Shown here piece after piece: positions 20,119 to 32,500 of a DNA stretch of 64,000 nt. Both the position numbers and the translations under genes were made by a program. How positions within the stretch are numbered: position 1 is the first letter of the stretch; every line of letters begins with the position of its first letter. Origin of the DNA: Paracentrotus lividus (Eukaryota > Echinodermata > Echinoidea > Camarodonta > Echinidae); the NCBI GenBank assembly GCA_940671915.1, contig CALNVZ010003426.1, positions 7,956,748-8,020,747 of the forward strand. Reading direction: 5' to 3'. The notes beneath the pieces are model-generated. The model searched no databases, was not told the origin of the DNA, and saw nothing but the letters and a program-made list of their open reading frames with translations.

Positions 20119-21420
20119 AAAAAGGCCTAAGTCCATAGGAGGCCATTTCGAGATAATAAAAAAAAACTGAATATTTTTTTAATTTGGGCAATTAAAGTAT
20201 ATTTGGCCAAAAGACATCAGAAAACATCATAAAACAAATTTAAGTGTAAATTTTTTATGAACATAAATTTTCAAGTTACTTGTGGGCGGGGCCTTTTGTC
20301 TGGTGGACTTGGGTCGTCTTTAGAATCATATGGACTTAGGTCGTTCTTACATTCATATACATGGTAGACTTCTGTAGTACTGAATGTATAAAAATGATAC
20401 ACAAGAGATTTCTTTTATATATCAGACAAAAAGGGCCCTTTATCTTTTTGTATTTTAGGTTTTTTTTATATTTTTTTTTATAGCTGATGTGTTTTGGGAT
20501 GAGCGAGCGGGTGTGGGTGTGGGTGTGTGGGTTTTAAATGTGAGGACATGTGTAGGTGTTCAAATACTGAAGAAGAAAAAAGTTTGCAAAATCATGTATT
20601 ATTCACGTTTTACAGTTCACTGTTCTTCCATCCATGAAACCAAGAAGTCTTAAGCACACAAACAACAGTTCAAGAATGGTGGGGGGGTGGGTATGGTCCC
20701 TCCCTTTTATTTATTTTTTTTATTAAATAGAAAAAACAAGATACAAAGGTCGTACCACTTAGCTAAGGTTGGGGTGTAAATGGAGTGAGAACTTTTCCTT
20801 AGCAAGGACCTTTATTTCATGTTTGCCAGAGATCTTGGGGTAAAATGCTTTTGTAATGGGCAGAATTGTTTATTCTATTGATTATCAGTGAATTTTGGGG
20901 TAAAATTCTAAAAAAAACAAAAAAAAACTTTAATTTGTTGTGAGCGAATTTTGTAAGAAACATCAATCCTGAATCCACCCTGCATGCCCCACATCCACAC
21001 ACTCACATCAGCATAGGAATTACTTTTTTTTTTTTTTTTTGAGGAGCTATTTTTTTTAATATATATATTGACACAACACCCACCCAACACCCCTCACACA
21101 CCTGACACACACACACACACACACCACACACACACACAGAAGCACAAACATTGCAAGTGAACTTCAAACTTCATTTTGAGGTACTCAAGGTTAAACAAGA
21201 AGTAATGGAGAGGGCGCTAGATATGAATGTAAGAAAAGCCTAAGTCCTGGACTTAGGCTTTTCTTACATTCATACCAGATTTTCATCCTTTATTAAGGCA
21301 TTTCTGAGATGATTTCAGATTCATCATTTATGCACAAGATGGGTCAATGTATAAGGAACAATTTCCCATATATAACTCAATTTCGCCAAAAATTGGACTT
21401 AGGCCTTTTTTATATTCATA
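20119..21420. repeat. TGGACTTAGG repeat family, six sites on both strands
   Basis: Sites: reverse at 20119-20135, tandem 27-bp units at 20304-20330 and 20331-20357 with a third degraded unit after them, the two arms at 21222-21274, and 21393-21420. Most full sites continue into TTTTTTACATTCATA-like sequence. The outermost sites face each other, so 20.12-21.42 kb may be one inverted-repeat element. Confidence 0.65.
21222..21274. repeat. perfect 26-bp-arm palindrome
   Basis: Left arm 21222-21247 (TATGAATGTAAGAAAAGCCT then AAGTCC), one base (T), right arm 21249-21274 exactly complementary. It is two TGGACTTAGG units placed head to head. Confidence 0.93.
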
Positions 21421-21685
21421 TACTCATTTGTTAACATAATTTTATGTTAAAATAATTTTTCAATTATGGTAATTAGAAATAGGCTAACGAGCGTTACAGA
21501 TGTTACATGAATAATTGTTACGGACGTTACAATACGGAATTTACAGCTTTACTTACAATGTTATACAGCCTTATTTTTATTTACCACAGATGTAAAATAT
21601 TATCCCATTAAACTTTAAGAAATAATTAAATCGGTAATTAATTATGCAAATTTATGTATAAATCAGAATTTTTGCTCTAGTTAAT

Positions 21686-23329
21686 ATAGGTTTTCCCGGC
21701 CATTTTCATCCCCCATTCACTCAATTACATGTGCGGAGCATTCAATTTAGCTCATTTTTTGGCCTGTGCTTAAACTGGCATTTCAATATCGCACTTTATG
21801 AATTCAACTTAATGTGGACAGCGACCGAAAAGGTACTTTAGTCAATCAAAGACGTACAAAATTCGCCTATTTCACAATGGTGATATTCATTTTCACATTT
21901 AATGTAAACAAGAGCTAATTTGCACTTATTTGTATTTTCTGTTTCATTTTAAAGCTATCTATTTAATGCAAAACGAAGTCAATTTCACTATGTATGGTAT
22001 ATGGTGTTCTAACGCATATTTTTATAATTGCAAACGAAATTATGTATCACAGTCAATCTTTGAAAGGAATGGTCATAGCGTTTGTGCTTATAACTGAATA
22101 TGATGAATCATATTCATCACCATATCCCACATATAGATTCTGATAAACAATCAACACTTCGGGTATAGGCCATGAAGATGGAGCGAGAACGAGATGAACG
22201 CATCACCCCTGTCTCTCCATTCCTCTCCAGGGCAATGACGTCATAGCAATGTTATATGTATATGTTTTGTTTCATTATATAATTTTGATTTTATAATTTT
22301 TCTTTATTGATTATCATTTTCGGAAATGTAGGGACATATGCCTTAAAAAAAAACCTCCATGCTTTATCTCTCTCTCTCTCTCTCTCTCATATTTTTTTTT
22401 CTTCATTCTCTCTCTTTCTTTTATATATGATATAATATGGCGTGGATGGCCCTCAATAAGTACCACCCTCTCCATTCCTCTTCAGGGAAATGACGTTACG
22501 GCAATGTGATTTGTATTATATCTTCATTATTTAATTTTCATTTCATAATCCTCCTTCATTTAATCATGTTCTGAAATGTATAAATATGTGCCAGCAAACA
22601 AATGCTCCATACTTCATTATTTTTCTTAATTTTATTCATTCTCTCTGTTTTGTTTTTCTTTTTAAATTTTATTTTTAGATATACTATGCGCATTTTCCAT
22701 CAATTGATGTGTATTTTATGTGTCATTGTATACTGTTCATTATTTTATGAACCCTTTTTATTTAAGTTACAAGAAATTACAAGCCCCCCCCCCCCCCCCC
22801 CCCACCCCCCCCGCTCATGGGTCAATCATACACTGTTTAGGCAAAATTACCCCTTTTCACATGTGGGACACTATTTTCGGTTTTGTCCTAAAAAATTAGA
22901 AATAACCTTAATTAAAATTGGTCGGGTGGGGGGGGGGGAGAATGATAAAAGACCCCTATTTAAATCATTTCTCGGGTTTCCCCTACCTAAGCCCCTAAAA
23001 TATACCCTTTTCCCGGAAAATCGGGAACGAGCATACGGGAACGAGCATATAGCTTGAATTTGAATGAACACGTGTCAATTTGAAATATCCACTGGTGAAT
23101 TTGAATGTCAAAACCAAGCGCAAATTATCGCTGGCGCGAAACTGATTACACTTAATGACATTTTTGTTTGATCGAGTCTTTTATGAAATCGAACTAAAGG
23201 AAATGAAATTGAACGTTTTCTTTATCTAATTGATGTAAAGGGTTAATTGAACATTCAATTTCGCTTGAAATTGAATTAATATTCGTGAAACCGACTGCAT
23301 GGAGGATGAAAATGGCCGGGAAAACCTAT
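21686..23329. mobile_element. 1.6-kb element with perfect 26-bp inverted ends
   Basis: ATAGGTTTTCCCGGCC then ATTTTCATCC at 21686-21711 is perfectly complementary to 23304-23329. The interior has poly-C (22784-22812), poly-G (22927-22940) and CT runs and no convincing protein. The 151-codon frame at 22602 crosses poly-C and is not supported. Confidence 0.75.
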
Positions 23330-23393
23330 AATAATGATAATAATAATGTGATTTGTAAATCCACTCTGTAGAGTGCTCAAGGCGCATCATATT

Positions 23394-23842
23394 ATAGGTT
23401 TTCCCGGCCAAATTCATAGATTTATCATCGGTTTTCACATAATATTTATTCAAATTCGTGTGTTTGATGCGACAGACTGACTTTAATCAAACAATTTCGT
23501 GTTCATGCTCTCAAATTCGCTTTTTATGCAAACAAAGTAATGGTTGCAAAGTTCAAATTCGGATATAGTCATTTAATTTCATTATTTGTGCATTCAAATT
23601 AGTGCGAATTTGAGTATACGGAATGACATGTCGACGAAATTGAATAGTTATTACCGAATGTATATGCTTATTATGTGAAGTAGAATGCACAAATACGAAA
23701 TCAATCACAATAATCGTTAATTTTGATGACTGAATATGATTTTGACTGGTAACATTCCGATGTATTAGCATTTTTCCCGAAAATGAATGCCTCTAACAGG
23801 CAATTGGTTGACAAAACAATGAAATTGGCCGGGAAAACCTAT
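23394..23842. mobile_element. 0.45-kb element with ATAGGTTTTCCCGGCC ends
   Basis: The same 16-bp ends as the element at 21686, here at 23394-23409 and 23827-23842, with AAATTCAT / GAAATTG just inside. It is separated from the larger element by only 64 bp, a piece of the GCGC...CTCAAGGCGC repeat family. Either these are two related elements side by side, or it is one composite. Confidence 0.7.
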
Positions 23843-26220
23843 ATTATTTATTTATTGAAACCAAGTTCATTAAATAAAGCTCCTACAGTGCTAATCTTTA
23901 GTTTGGATATTAGTTGCTGAATTCTTCACAGATACACTATTAAAATATTCTGGTATCAAAATAAATTTTCTTATGTATTTTATTGTTTTATAAATTTCTT
24001 ATGTATTTCTTTGTTTTTGTTTTGTTTTGTTTTTTTGCCCCAAAAAAATAATTGAAGCATAATCATGCTAAAATAATTTAATTTCATCCAATTAAAGTGA
24101 AAGTAATCATATATTCATGAATAACTTGAAAAAACTCCATTTGCATTAACTTTGTACACATGTAACGTCCGTAACAACTTAATTAGCCAAATTAAACAAT
24201 ACCGAGTATTTTTAACAACTTTTTGTTTGTGAATGCATAAAATGAAGTAAGACCTTTTTGAAAATAGGGGCTAAGAAAATTTGAAATATGTAACTTCACA
24301 GAGTTTTACCATTAATTAAATTTAAAAAAACAGCATGTCCTTTTTGTGTAACGTCCGTAACGTTTGCTTCCAGCAATTGTGGTTAATGATAATAAATAAT
24401 AATAATAATGACAATATTTATAAAGCGCAACATATCCATCTCAAGAGATGCTCAAGGCACATACAAATAGCAAAAAATTTACAAACTAAACATAAGAATA
24501 AAGAACTAGACTATAAACTGCTGGTATGATTGACCAATGAAGCTTAAGCAATTTAAATTTTAGAATGTTGAACTCTTATAATTATGTTTTCTACAAACGT
24601 ACAAAGAAATAAACTGTAATTCCAACTGCAAATACAATTTTTTATCGATTAATATTGTCTGAAGCCGCCTCTCAATGTAACGTCCGTAACGATGGAATTG
24701 CCCAGCAGCAGAGATGCACTGCCAGACGTTTAGATAAATATGGGGTTCCTCCCCATATTTTCCAATACCGGGATCCTGGTGGAAGTACCTTTTTCGTTTG
24801 ATCAAAAGTCTTGTAGCTGCCTGAGTATTTGTCCGATTTTGAGCTAAGGAATGGATTTACCTGTCTCTCAGCGAAGTGCTAGATTGATAAACATTAAAAC
24901 CTTTTTATTAAAACTTACAGTGCATGTTTTTATCATCCCCACTTGTTTATTAGTACTCAAAATATTCCAATCATAATTATTTATTATGATTGGAATATTT
25001 TGACATTTTTCTTAATACATATAAGGTTAAAAGAAAAAAAAAAAAAAAAAAAAGGGTTCAAAACCCCATATTATTAAACAAGTTAATACTTTTTTTTAAC
25101 AAAAGTTATTCTTGACAAAGGCTTGCCCTACATAGCAACAACTCATATATGGTCATGTGTCACATATTGGGGTATAGTAAAAGGGTGGAGGCGTTACATT
25201 TTGGAGGGAAAATTATCACATTTCTTCACATAGCATGAAAATGATGTAAAGTCATGAGCTGTGCAATTACTCATATTGTAGATCATTTATCGGGCTACAT
25301 GTCTGTGAAGTTTCAGCTTTGTTATGCCCATAGTTTTAATAAAAAGATAATTTGAGTGGAGTAGGGCAAGGGGTGGAGGATCCTACGGTTGAGGATCCTA
25401 AGGTGGAGGCACGTGTTAAAGCATAGGGAATTCCCATTTTTGTTACTTTCTTATTCTTTGATGCGTTATATCTTTGCAGCCAATTGGTCTTATGGGTTGA
25501 GTGATATATCATTCTCGTTGGAATTTACCTGGTCCAAGATAAATGTGAAGTCGACTTTTAAAAAGTCATTTAATCAATATTGATTAATCAATTAAAACAT
25601 ACTTAATGCACTTATCCTCATAGACAATGCATTGCAGGCGCAGGCATAAAAAATTGCCACATGCAATTTTATAGCAATGATTGTGATTTTTCGCCATTTT
25701 CTTTGCATGCATGTAGATACACGATTAAATGGAAACATATTACTTGCAATAAACTTTGTTTGAGTTGTAATCCAAGTGTAAAAGACAGGAGTTCTGCCCT
25801 TTTTGCACTATTTTTTTTCCTCCTTTTTTGACACCCTGTAGTGCGGTTAGAAAAAAAAATGTTGTATTACAAGTTTATATTTTTTTAGAAGCATAGGGTC
25901 TTATTAACACAATCCAAGATGATTCATTTTAATTGGTGCAAAGATTAAGAAATTATTCATCAGTAAAATTGTGAAGTATTTTAAACCATTTTTTCCTGTA
26001 ACACTCTGTATAGCTTTTATGACACACCATATATAGGCACAAAAATATGCTAATCATCTTCCTTTCAATCTCTGCTTTCAATATATATATACTTTTATAC
26101 ATGTCTGACTTACTACTAAGAAACTAAAGATGTTTTATTGTTACAATGTACATTTCTACAAATTTTTGGACATGTAACGCATTTTCCACCCAACTCATGA
26201 CATGTGGCCATATGCAAACT
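23843..26220. other. AT-rich intergenic stretch
   Basis: Holds three GTAACGTCCGTAAC copies, an ATAATAATAA...TTTATAAAGCGC repeat at 24385-24465, the palindrome at 24957 and a poly-A run at 25036-25054. No gene recognised. Confidence 0.55.
24957..25003. repeat. perfect 21-bp-arm hairpin
   Basis: TCAAAATATTCCAATCATAA then T, a TATTT loop, then the exact reverse complement. Confidence 0.9.
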
Positions 26221-26619
26221 GGGCCCGTATTCCATAAACTATACTTAAGTAATTTGTCTTAAGTCAAAGCATTTTTCTAAGATTTTGTCCAGGAAAACAA
26301 ATTCTTAGCCTTTATACCAAACACGTTAGGCACTTTGTCTGAGGTCAGAAAACATCAAGCAAACTTCTGAATTTTATTAATATCGTCATTTTTAATTGTT
26401 GTGGTCTCAAATGAGCTTGCCATATAATCAACACTTAAAAGTTAAGCCACTAGATAGTAGGCTTAAAGTTAGGATAAAATTCACATTTTTATGTGCGATT
26501 TGAAGGCGCAATTCCACTTAAGACATTTGACTTGGCAAAAATCTAATAAGAATTTATGCTTCACTGCCAAAAATAGGCTTGAACAGAATTCTTAGTAAGC
26601 CGTATTTATGGAATACGCA
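26221..26619. mobile_element. MITE, GGGCCCGTATTCCATAAA type
   Basis: GCCCGTATTCCATAAAC at the left faces GTATTTATGGAATACGC at the right. The interior has further facing words such as CTTAAGT and ACTTAAGAC. No open frame. Confidence 0.65.
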
Positions 26620-29100
26620 TTTTAAAGATAAGCAAAAATGCTTACATTTCACTGTATTTATGGAATTGTAGTTCATTCTTTTATTACTGGTTGTTTAAAA
26701 AACCTTGTTACTATGTCTCCAGGAATAAGTATGCATAAAAATTGAATATATTTAATAGTAAACTGGTCTATTCGGCGTATAGTCAGAGATTCCTGTGGTA
26801 TATTGGACTTCATTATATTGATCCGTTACCCTATCCTTTCTAGGTAACACAATCACAGTGCAAAAGCCATTTCATTACATACAATGACCAATGAAAGAAT
26901 GCGTATCGATTCTGAGGTTTTGTTTTTGTTTTCTTGTCTGGTGGCAGTGCATTAAGTTTTCGCGCTCTTTGATTTTATCCGCCGCACCTTTGGCGCTCTC
27001 GAAAAGACCCTCGAATCATGGACGAGGCAGCTTTGTCTGCATGCGCATGCATTATCGAAACATTTAACGTCTTTATGGCAATCTACTTCTTTTCTGTGCA
27101 TTGTTCGTCGGGGTAGTCAGGGGCTATTTTCTTCCCAAAGTAAAGACCAAATTAACAAGCTCTGGTCGGTTTTAAATTACACGTTGGGCGTCTTTAACTT
27201 AAAGCCTTTCTTTTGTCCACAGAAACTCGTGTGTCTTTGCATTTTAGGTCAGAATCGAGTATTGTTCGTGGACTGAACACAACGCTTATTGCATGAATGG
27301 GGGAACCTGCATGGCTCCCTTCTTTAATAGATTTTATACAACATTGTTGTCTGCTTTCCCTAGATTGTAATTATAGAACAAAAGTCGACATTGTTTATCG
27401 ATGTTAACGGGATAAATCATACTGAGAGTTTAGAAGGAATTAATTCATATACAGCGGTAAACTCCATAGACTCTACAGACGCCATTTCAAGTGAAAGCAT
27501 TGGTCTGATTAAAGCAATAATTCAGAACTGGCCCTTTTTTTTTTTTGAGACGCTATATATATATTTTTTTATAGAAAAAAAAATGAACAGTTCCAATTTT
27601 GCACAAGTCTGACTTCTTAATGTTCATACAAATCATTTCACATGAGGAGTATAATAAATTAAACAAAAACATATTCATGATAAATATTTGACGGTTCACG
27701 TAAACTGAACAATGAATAAATTCCCTTTATGCCCACCCCCAATATTTATAGTTAGGACCCTATATGTAATCTTGCTCTCCTTTCATCTCCTTTCATTTGC
27801 TCTTGCTTTCCTTTCATTTTCCTTTCAGTTAATATCGTTTATTACTTTCTATTTAAAATCAACGATTCATCTCACATGTCTAAGCGACATTGAATATTAA
27901 AGCTACTGTTTTAAGCGAATGAACTTGTCATTGTAATCTGCTTTATATATTATCAATTATATTTATTTTAATATGAAAATTTTGCATTGATGGATGTTGA
28001 CACTTTTCTTTTTAAATAATGGTATAATTTTGTGTACTAAGCCCGCATATGTGCGGGCTTACAAAATAGAGAACATCCCTCGTGTCGATTTTTTATTTCA
28101 CTAATTATTGCATGAAATATATGAAAGCTTTATATAATTCAAACTATAAGACATTGAGATATTAATATGTGTTTTTGTTTCACCTTTAAATGAAAACAAT
28201 TTGTTGCAACCATGCTTGACAACCATGATTCATTCGACTTTGTTAAAAGTTCTCAGTATTCAACGGGTTAAAAGAAGAAGAAAAAATTGAAGTTGGAAAA
28301 TGAATGATAATGAGCTGATAACTCTGAATGTTTAATTACAATTTTCACCTTGGACAAGTCTGGCACATACCAGCCGATCATGACGATGCCAATTATAGCA
28401 ACAGGTTGTCCAAAATGAATATCAAGCATGGTCAAATGGTTGTGGTAGAGGTAGTAGTAGTGGTAACAGCTGTGGTGGTGATTGTTGTAATTGTAAGCGA
28501 TTGTGTGGTGGTGGTGGTGGTGCATGGTGCTGGTGGTGCTGGTGGTGGAAGTGGTAATGATGATGATGATGATGATGATGATGGTGATGATGTAGTAGTC
28601 GTGGAGGTAATGATGTTGTTGTATGGGCGATGGAGGTGGTGGTGATGATGGTGGTGGTTGTGGTGAAGATGATGATGCTGGCGGTGGAAATGGTGGTGGT
28701 GGTGGTGGTGGTGGTAGTGGTGGTGATGATGAAGATGATTGGTGTGGTGATGATGTTGATGATGGTCGTGGCAAAAATGAGGGTGTTGGTGGTGGTGACG
28801 ACGATGCTGTCGATGGTAGTAATGATGATGATGGTGGTGGTGGTGGTGATGATGACGATGGTGGTGATGGTGGTGGTGAAGATGATGATGATGATGATGA
28901 TGATGATAACGGTTACGATGATAAAGATGAGTATAATGGCTGATTGAAAAGGAATGTGCATTTTATGGTTTAAAAAATTATTTGTCATAATGGGTCTCAT
29001 CATGAGCGAAATATAATTAATAGAGATAAAGAAGGGTGATCATAGGCACTGGCCCCTTTTTCATTATGAAGATATAAATTACTTTCAACAACAAAATACA
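26620..29100. other. upstream region of the TMTC2-like gene
   Basis: No coding exon recognised. A relatively CpG-rich patch at about 26940-27300 includes GCATGCGCATGC (NRF-1-like) and could be a distal promoter or enhancer. The triplet microsatellite at 28430 follows. Confidence 0.4.
28430..28935. repeat. long GGT/GAT triplet microsatellite
   Basis: About 500 bp of GGT, GAT and GTA units with strong G+A+T bias on the plus strand. All open frames here on both strands (Gly/Asp, Val/Met, Thr/Ile or Ser/Pro-rich) are by-products. Confidence 0.92.
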
Positions 29101-29488
29101 GAAAATGAAGAACATGCTCATTCTAATTGGCCTCCACAAACTCGAAAAGAAGCGGCATCCACCCCGATAATGGATTCTGTATGAATATCCCCGCGAGGAC
29201 ATTCGGTGCACAGCGTTATCAAATGTCGCCGCTGTGTTTACACTATACGCAGGCATGTCTCAAATTCCGCGTTCATTTTAGCAGACGACCAAAACGTGTG
29301 CGACAAGCGATCGAACTGGCAACCGAAACACTTGTGCAACGGTATATCCAGGGAGACTGCCGTACGCTGCGCTGGGAATGATGATAAAACGCTTTCGAAA
29401 ATGAGGCAATTTGGCTGTGTTTCGCTGAAGGATTTCGGATAAATTAGAAATTCTCTTGAATTTGGATGTGTGAGGAGTTTATTTCATC
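29101..29488 (+). promoter_or_regulatory. CpG-rich leader / likely 5' UTR and promoter of the TMTC2-like gene
   Basis: GC- and CpG-rich compared with the flanks from about 29130 to 29400, with an ATTGG (reverse CCAAT) at 29129. It lies directly before the start codon. It contains an 84-codon open frame (29127-29381) of no recognised family, possibly an upstream ORF. The transcription start cannot be fixed. Confidence 0.5.
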
Positions 29489-29571
29489 ATGTATGATGTT
29501 CTGATTTGTTGTGTGGCAGCCTTTGCGCTGTATTTTAACACCCTGTATGCTGAATTTGCTTATGATGACTC
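29489..29571 (+). CDS. TMTC2: TMTC2-like protein, first coding exon
   Basis: ATG at 29489 with an in-frame TGA 18 bp upstream fixes the start. 27 codons plus TC run to a GTAAGT donor at 29572. The peptide is one hydrophobic segment ending FALYFNTLYAEFAYDDS, which matches the TMTC N terminus, a first membrane helix followed by a luminal Asp-Asp. The LYxNTLxAxFxYDDS pattern is closest to TMTC2 among the four paralogues. The exon break inside the Ser after DD also fits TMTC2 as I recall it. TMTC proteins are ER membrane enzymes with a GT-C fold and C-terminal TPR repeats that O-mannosylate cadherins; the DD motif belongs to the first luminal loop, where GT-C catalytic acidic residues sit. Only this exon is in the window. 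The next exon should open with residues like RAI and then an NDFWG motif. Confidence 0.82.
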
Positions 29572-32500
29572 GTAAGTAAAAACTACATTTAAAAAAAATC
29601 TTTGTAACCATGCTAACATAATTATCACCCCCTTCTCTCTTTCATCCACGCTTTCTTGTGATGCAGATTTTGATGTTTATTCATATACATATGGAATATT
29701 ATCTATATATCGTTTGTATATCATTAAATTGGTATAATTTGTATTTATTCACGCGTATGCCGACTCAATTTCTGAATTCATGTAGTTTGAAAAATCCTCC
29801 AGCTCAGGTAGCAAGAGCACAGGTGTACCACCGTTTTGTTGCTCTATCATGCCCCTGAAGTTCCCGCAAGGCGATTAACGGTGATAGCTCTCGGTTAACT
29901 TCTTTTCATCACCTCTCTCCTCCGTAAAAGGTCAGAGGATTGCCCAAAATTCTAATCTTTCATCTTCAAAACAACCTCTTGAATCGCAGCCAAGTGCTAC
30001 AAATTCTCATATCTTACATTATTTTATATTAAATTCCCGTCTTTCATCGTTTTACTTTCGCTCGTTACATGCTCCATGGTGCGTGTCGTGGCCCAGCCCC
30101 TCGATGTCTCATCGAGGCTTTTGGCCATGCCTGCAGTTTCGGGGGACATGCTTGCTCGTTTTCCGCTGAATTGTTTCACAAGGGGATATATAATTTGATT
30201 ACACATCATTATAATTTAGTTATGCTAAATCAATTTTCGACTCTATTAAATTAATTTTGTACTGGATTTGGATAAGCATTATGCAGCATGGCTTATTAAT
30301 TATCATTTTCCCCTGGAAATTGTTGATTTAAACAAGGTATTATAAAATAGAGCCAAAATATATGCAGGCTTGTATAACAAACATGCTTGCTTGATCTACA
30401 TGTAGATGGCAATTAAATGATGTTTTTGGATGTTTAGCAAAATCACATGTCACTTTTATTAATTTTTCCTTTTAACTAAATATAATTATTGATCCATATA
30501 TTCAAATTATTAATAAATCATCATGATATAATTTTTTAATAAATAAAAAAAATTTAAAAAAAAATTGCCTCAAAAGTATATGATATTGATCTAAAAAATG
30601 AAATATATGATGACATCTAATTGGAATTAAATAATCGCATCTTGTTTTTAATCTAAATAGTGAAGATTCCAGCACAAATCCACAAAGACATGAAATTTAT
30701 CACACATACATTATTGTATACATCATGATGTTGATAAGGAGATGCTTTTCAAGTAATTTTCAATGGATTTAAAATCACATTTTAAGAGAAACTGCCTTGA
30801 ATTTATTTCGGCATCCATGTTTACTGTGAATTATGTCATTATTAACAGCAAATTCATCAAATTTTGCTTTAAGATATATTGTTGAAAAGACCACTTGTTT
30901 TGCATTTGGATGCGTCAGGACTGCTATTTCAAGTCTATTTTCTGGTAGTATTAATTATTCAGCTCTGATCTTATTAAGTGTAGGATTTAAACATTAATGA
31001 GAGCTACCCAAAGTCAACGTTTACATTTACAATGGAGGTGGACAAGCACTGTCTTGATTTAATTTAAATTCTTTTCCTTTCTGTCTTATTCAGTCTAAAT
31101 TGGTTTGACTTTGCTCTTTTATGAATGACTCATGAAGGAAATTTTAAGCAAACTGTTTACTTGTCTAGAAACAACAGTAATTTCTTGTCCTAATTTTCTT
31201 CTAAATCAAATTTACACTGTCGGACCAGTTTTTTTATTTGATTATTTCTCAAAGAAATATAATTGCTTGTGACTTTGAAACCACTTAAACACTAAATTAT
31301 CAGCATAAGCAGTGTACCTAATGATAAGAACTGTCTGCTATTTATAGAATCGTTGAAGTTTGTATTTAATTATTATATGACACATGTATGCCACATCAAG
31401 ACCAGTGAATCCTATGAAATAACATTTTGAATCTATTTATATGAAAATATGAAATCTTAAAAACAGAGATAGTTGAATATATGAGATAATGATCCCTATA
31501 CCACCCCAAACAATTTTTTTTTTAAATACACTTTAGCCTTAAAACTCCCTGTCTTAGGCATACTCTCACAAATGTAGTTTTGTCTCAATTTTGTTTCATT
31601 ATTTTTATAAAATGTATTTTTTTTGTAGATGTTTAATTTTGGAATATTCTTATGAATAAATTTATATTGTTTCAGTGTAACTTTTCCTGCTTAGTGATTA
31701 TGCTTCCAAATAATGCAGTCTATAGTCATTCCCATTTCCTTTGCTTTCCATTTGTTTTAACCCTCATGGATCCTCTTTTATTTTTACTTCTGCATTTTCT
31801 TTCCCAATCTCTTCTTGTCAATAAATTACATTTCTTTTTGAAAAGATGGGATAATTATCTCAGGTGGTCCTCTTTGATCAGCCCCACATCCAAGAATATT
31901 CATGAATATATTCATTATTTCTCCATTTACAAATTTACAATTCTTTTGTCTATCTCCTAGTTCTACATTATTTTTATTACCCACCCTGGACAGCTGTCAA
32001 CGTAGCTTTTTCGGGTGCAACAATTCAAGATTCAAGATTCAAGAGTACCGTTTATTTCTTCTTCTTTCTTACTTTTTCTCTTTTCATTTAAAGCAAGAGC
32101 GAACTGACCATTGACTAATGTGTTGTAAAAAAGCTAGTCTTAAATGTATCTCTGAAATAAATATTAATCAAGTGAATAAATTAGCCTACAATTTTATGTG
32201 TATATAGGGAAACTGAATGATTGAGGGGAAAATTACCTGTTTTGCTACTTGGTAACATAATTTTTGATATATCAATGTATTGAATTAGTACAGTATCATA
32301 TTGTAAAAATTCACTGCTCAGAATGTTGCACTATGGGTAAGAAACCAGGTCAGATTTTAGTAGTTGAGGACTGAGGTGCGCTTTACAAGGCTGGTGGTTT
32401 GAATTAGCTTTAAAACCTAAAATGTTTCTCTTGTAGCCCCTGTGCAATCCTTGTTCAAGTTTGTATTTCTGGCTGAGAACCAGAAGGCTCTTAACTCATA

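Larger units (their letters stand above)
19591..21685. other. intergenic zone rich in recurring motifs
   Basis: No gene recognised. It holds copies of TGGACTTAGG motifs (20119-21420), two of five GTAACGTCCGTAAC copies (20010, and 21517 in reverse), a perfect palindrome (21222-21274) and a CA microsatellite (about 21061-21138). Confidence 0.6.
20010..24690. repeat. five exact copies of GTAACGTCCGTAAC
   Basis: Forward at 20010-20023, 24162-24175, 24348-24361 and 24677-24690; reverse at 21517-21530. A variant, GTTACAGATGTTAC, lies at 21492-21505. Flanks differ, so this is a dispersed short motif rather than a longer repeat. It may be the subterminal motif of a large element broken by later insertions (21686-23842). 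Confidence 0.8.

Noticed and set aside
22602-23057. 151-codon frame with a poly-Pro run
   Set aside because: It crosses a poly-C tract and simple AT-rich sequence inside an inverted-repeat element, with no domain.
28268-29003. Long open frames (106-193 codons) on both strands
   Set aside because: They are translations of the GGT/GAT microsatellite into Gly/Asp, Val/Met, Thr/Ile or His/Pro runs in every frame.
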